This document shows, piece by piece, positions 22,993-23,125 of a DNA stretch of 23,125 nucleotides. The stretch spans positions 1-23,125 of the forward strand of contig DVLY01000135.1 in the NCBI GenBank assembly GCA_018715295.1, read 5' to 3'. This stretch comes from Candidatus Merdimorpha stercoravium (lineage in GTDB: Bacteria; Bacteroidota; Bacteroidia; Flavobacteriales; UBA1820). The notes below the pieces were generated by a model. The model worked only from the letters and a program-made list of their open reading frames with translations, was not told where the DNA came from and searched no databases. A program made the position numbers and the translations under genes. Every line of letters begins with the position of its first letter. Within the stretch, counting starts at the first letter, position 1.

Positions 22993-23125
22993 TTCATTGT
23001 CCCTCTCCACGACGATGGCCGGGGTCTTAACCGTACAAGTGCCTTTTTTTCGCTTCCGAAGGGCACTGGCACATCACCCCGGAAAGAACCCTCTCGGCCG
23101 TTTCCCCGCGCCCCTTCCCTTGAAA
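22993..23125. other. Window end, no gene recognised
   Basis: About 130 bases. A weak hairpin AGTGCC/GGCACT surrounds a run of seven T. One minus-strand frame stays open to the window edge but resembles nothing I know. I cannot assign a feature. Confidence 0.4.

Overview
The window looks like a chromosomal segment of a high-GC Bacteroidales bacterium. A member of the Rikenellaceae/Alistipes group fits best, but that is an inference. The reasons are the high GC content, a DUF4251 protein, lipoproteins, the FabK-type reductase, an archaeal-type (type 3) ProRS, almost no Shine-Dalgarno sequences, and several -7 boxes of the Bacteroidetes type (TAnnTTTG; best example at 20231-20261, TTTG-N19-TAAATTTG). 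I see no phage, IS element, tRNA or CRISPR. It is mostly housekeeping sequence. The unusual material lies in the intergenic regions.

Layout. 1-3200: a LuxE-like acyl-protein synthetase (-) is divergent from two tandem cyclophilin+FKBP fusion isomerases (+), one a lipoprotein and one cytoplasmic. 3300-4724: a secreted CE7-like esterase (+) ends in a very long hairpin facing menE. 4725-8033: a minus-strand block of menE, an FNR-like Crp/Fnr regulator (upstream of menE), tsaC and a polyprenol-phosphate mannosyltransferase-like GT2 (overlapping tsaC by ATGA). 8343-12096: a plus-strand block of dapF, a GNAT acetyltransferase, mltG and asd; three of these four serve the DAP/peptidoglycan pathway. 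12200-13675: proS (-). 13837-16647: an aromatic-rich lipoprotein and a FadL/OmpP1-like outer-membrane protein (+). 16737-19725: pssA, rmuC and a secreted S1/P1 nuclease (-). 19888-21236: a 2[4Fe-4S] ferredoxin and fabK (-). 21783-22171: RNase P RNA (-). 22339-22935: a secreted DUF4251 protein (+).

The most interesting signal is a family of roughly 85-bp repeats. Three near-identical tandem units lie at 21344-21605 and two diverged units at 8070-8236. The units can fold into a nested stem and a second 8-bp hairpin, with compensatory base changes between copies. Two G-T wobble pairs suggest that the plus strand is the structured one. At both loci the array ends exactly on the -7 promoter box of the minus-strand gene beside it (the GT2 gene and fabK). 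This could be a structured RNA element, a portable promoter, or a mobile repeat family; the sequence alone does not decide.

Other points of note are a Crp/Fnr regulator with a cysteine pattern like that of E. coli FNR and a TGA-N6-TCA palindrome just upstream of its own start, and long perfect hairpins between convergent genes, one of which has a partial second copy at the left window edge.
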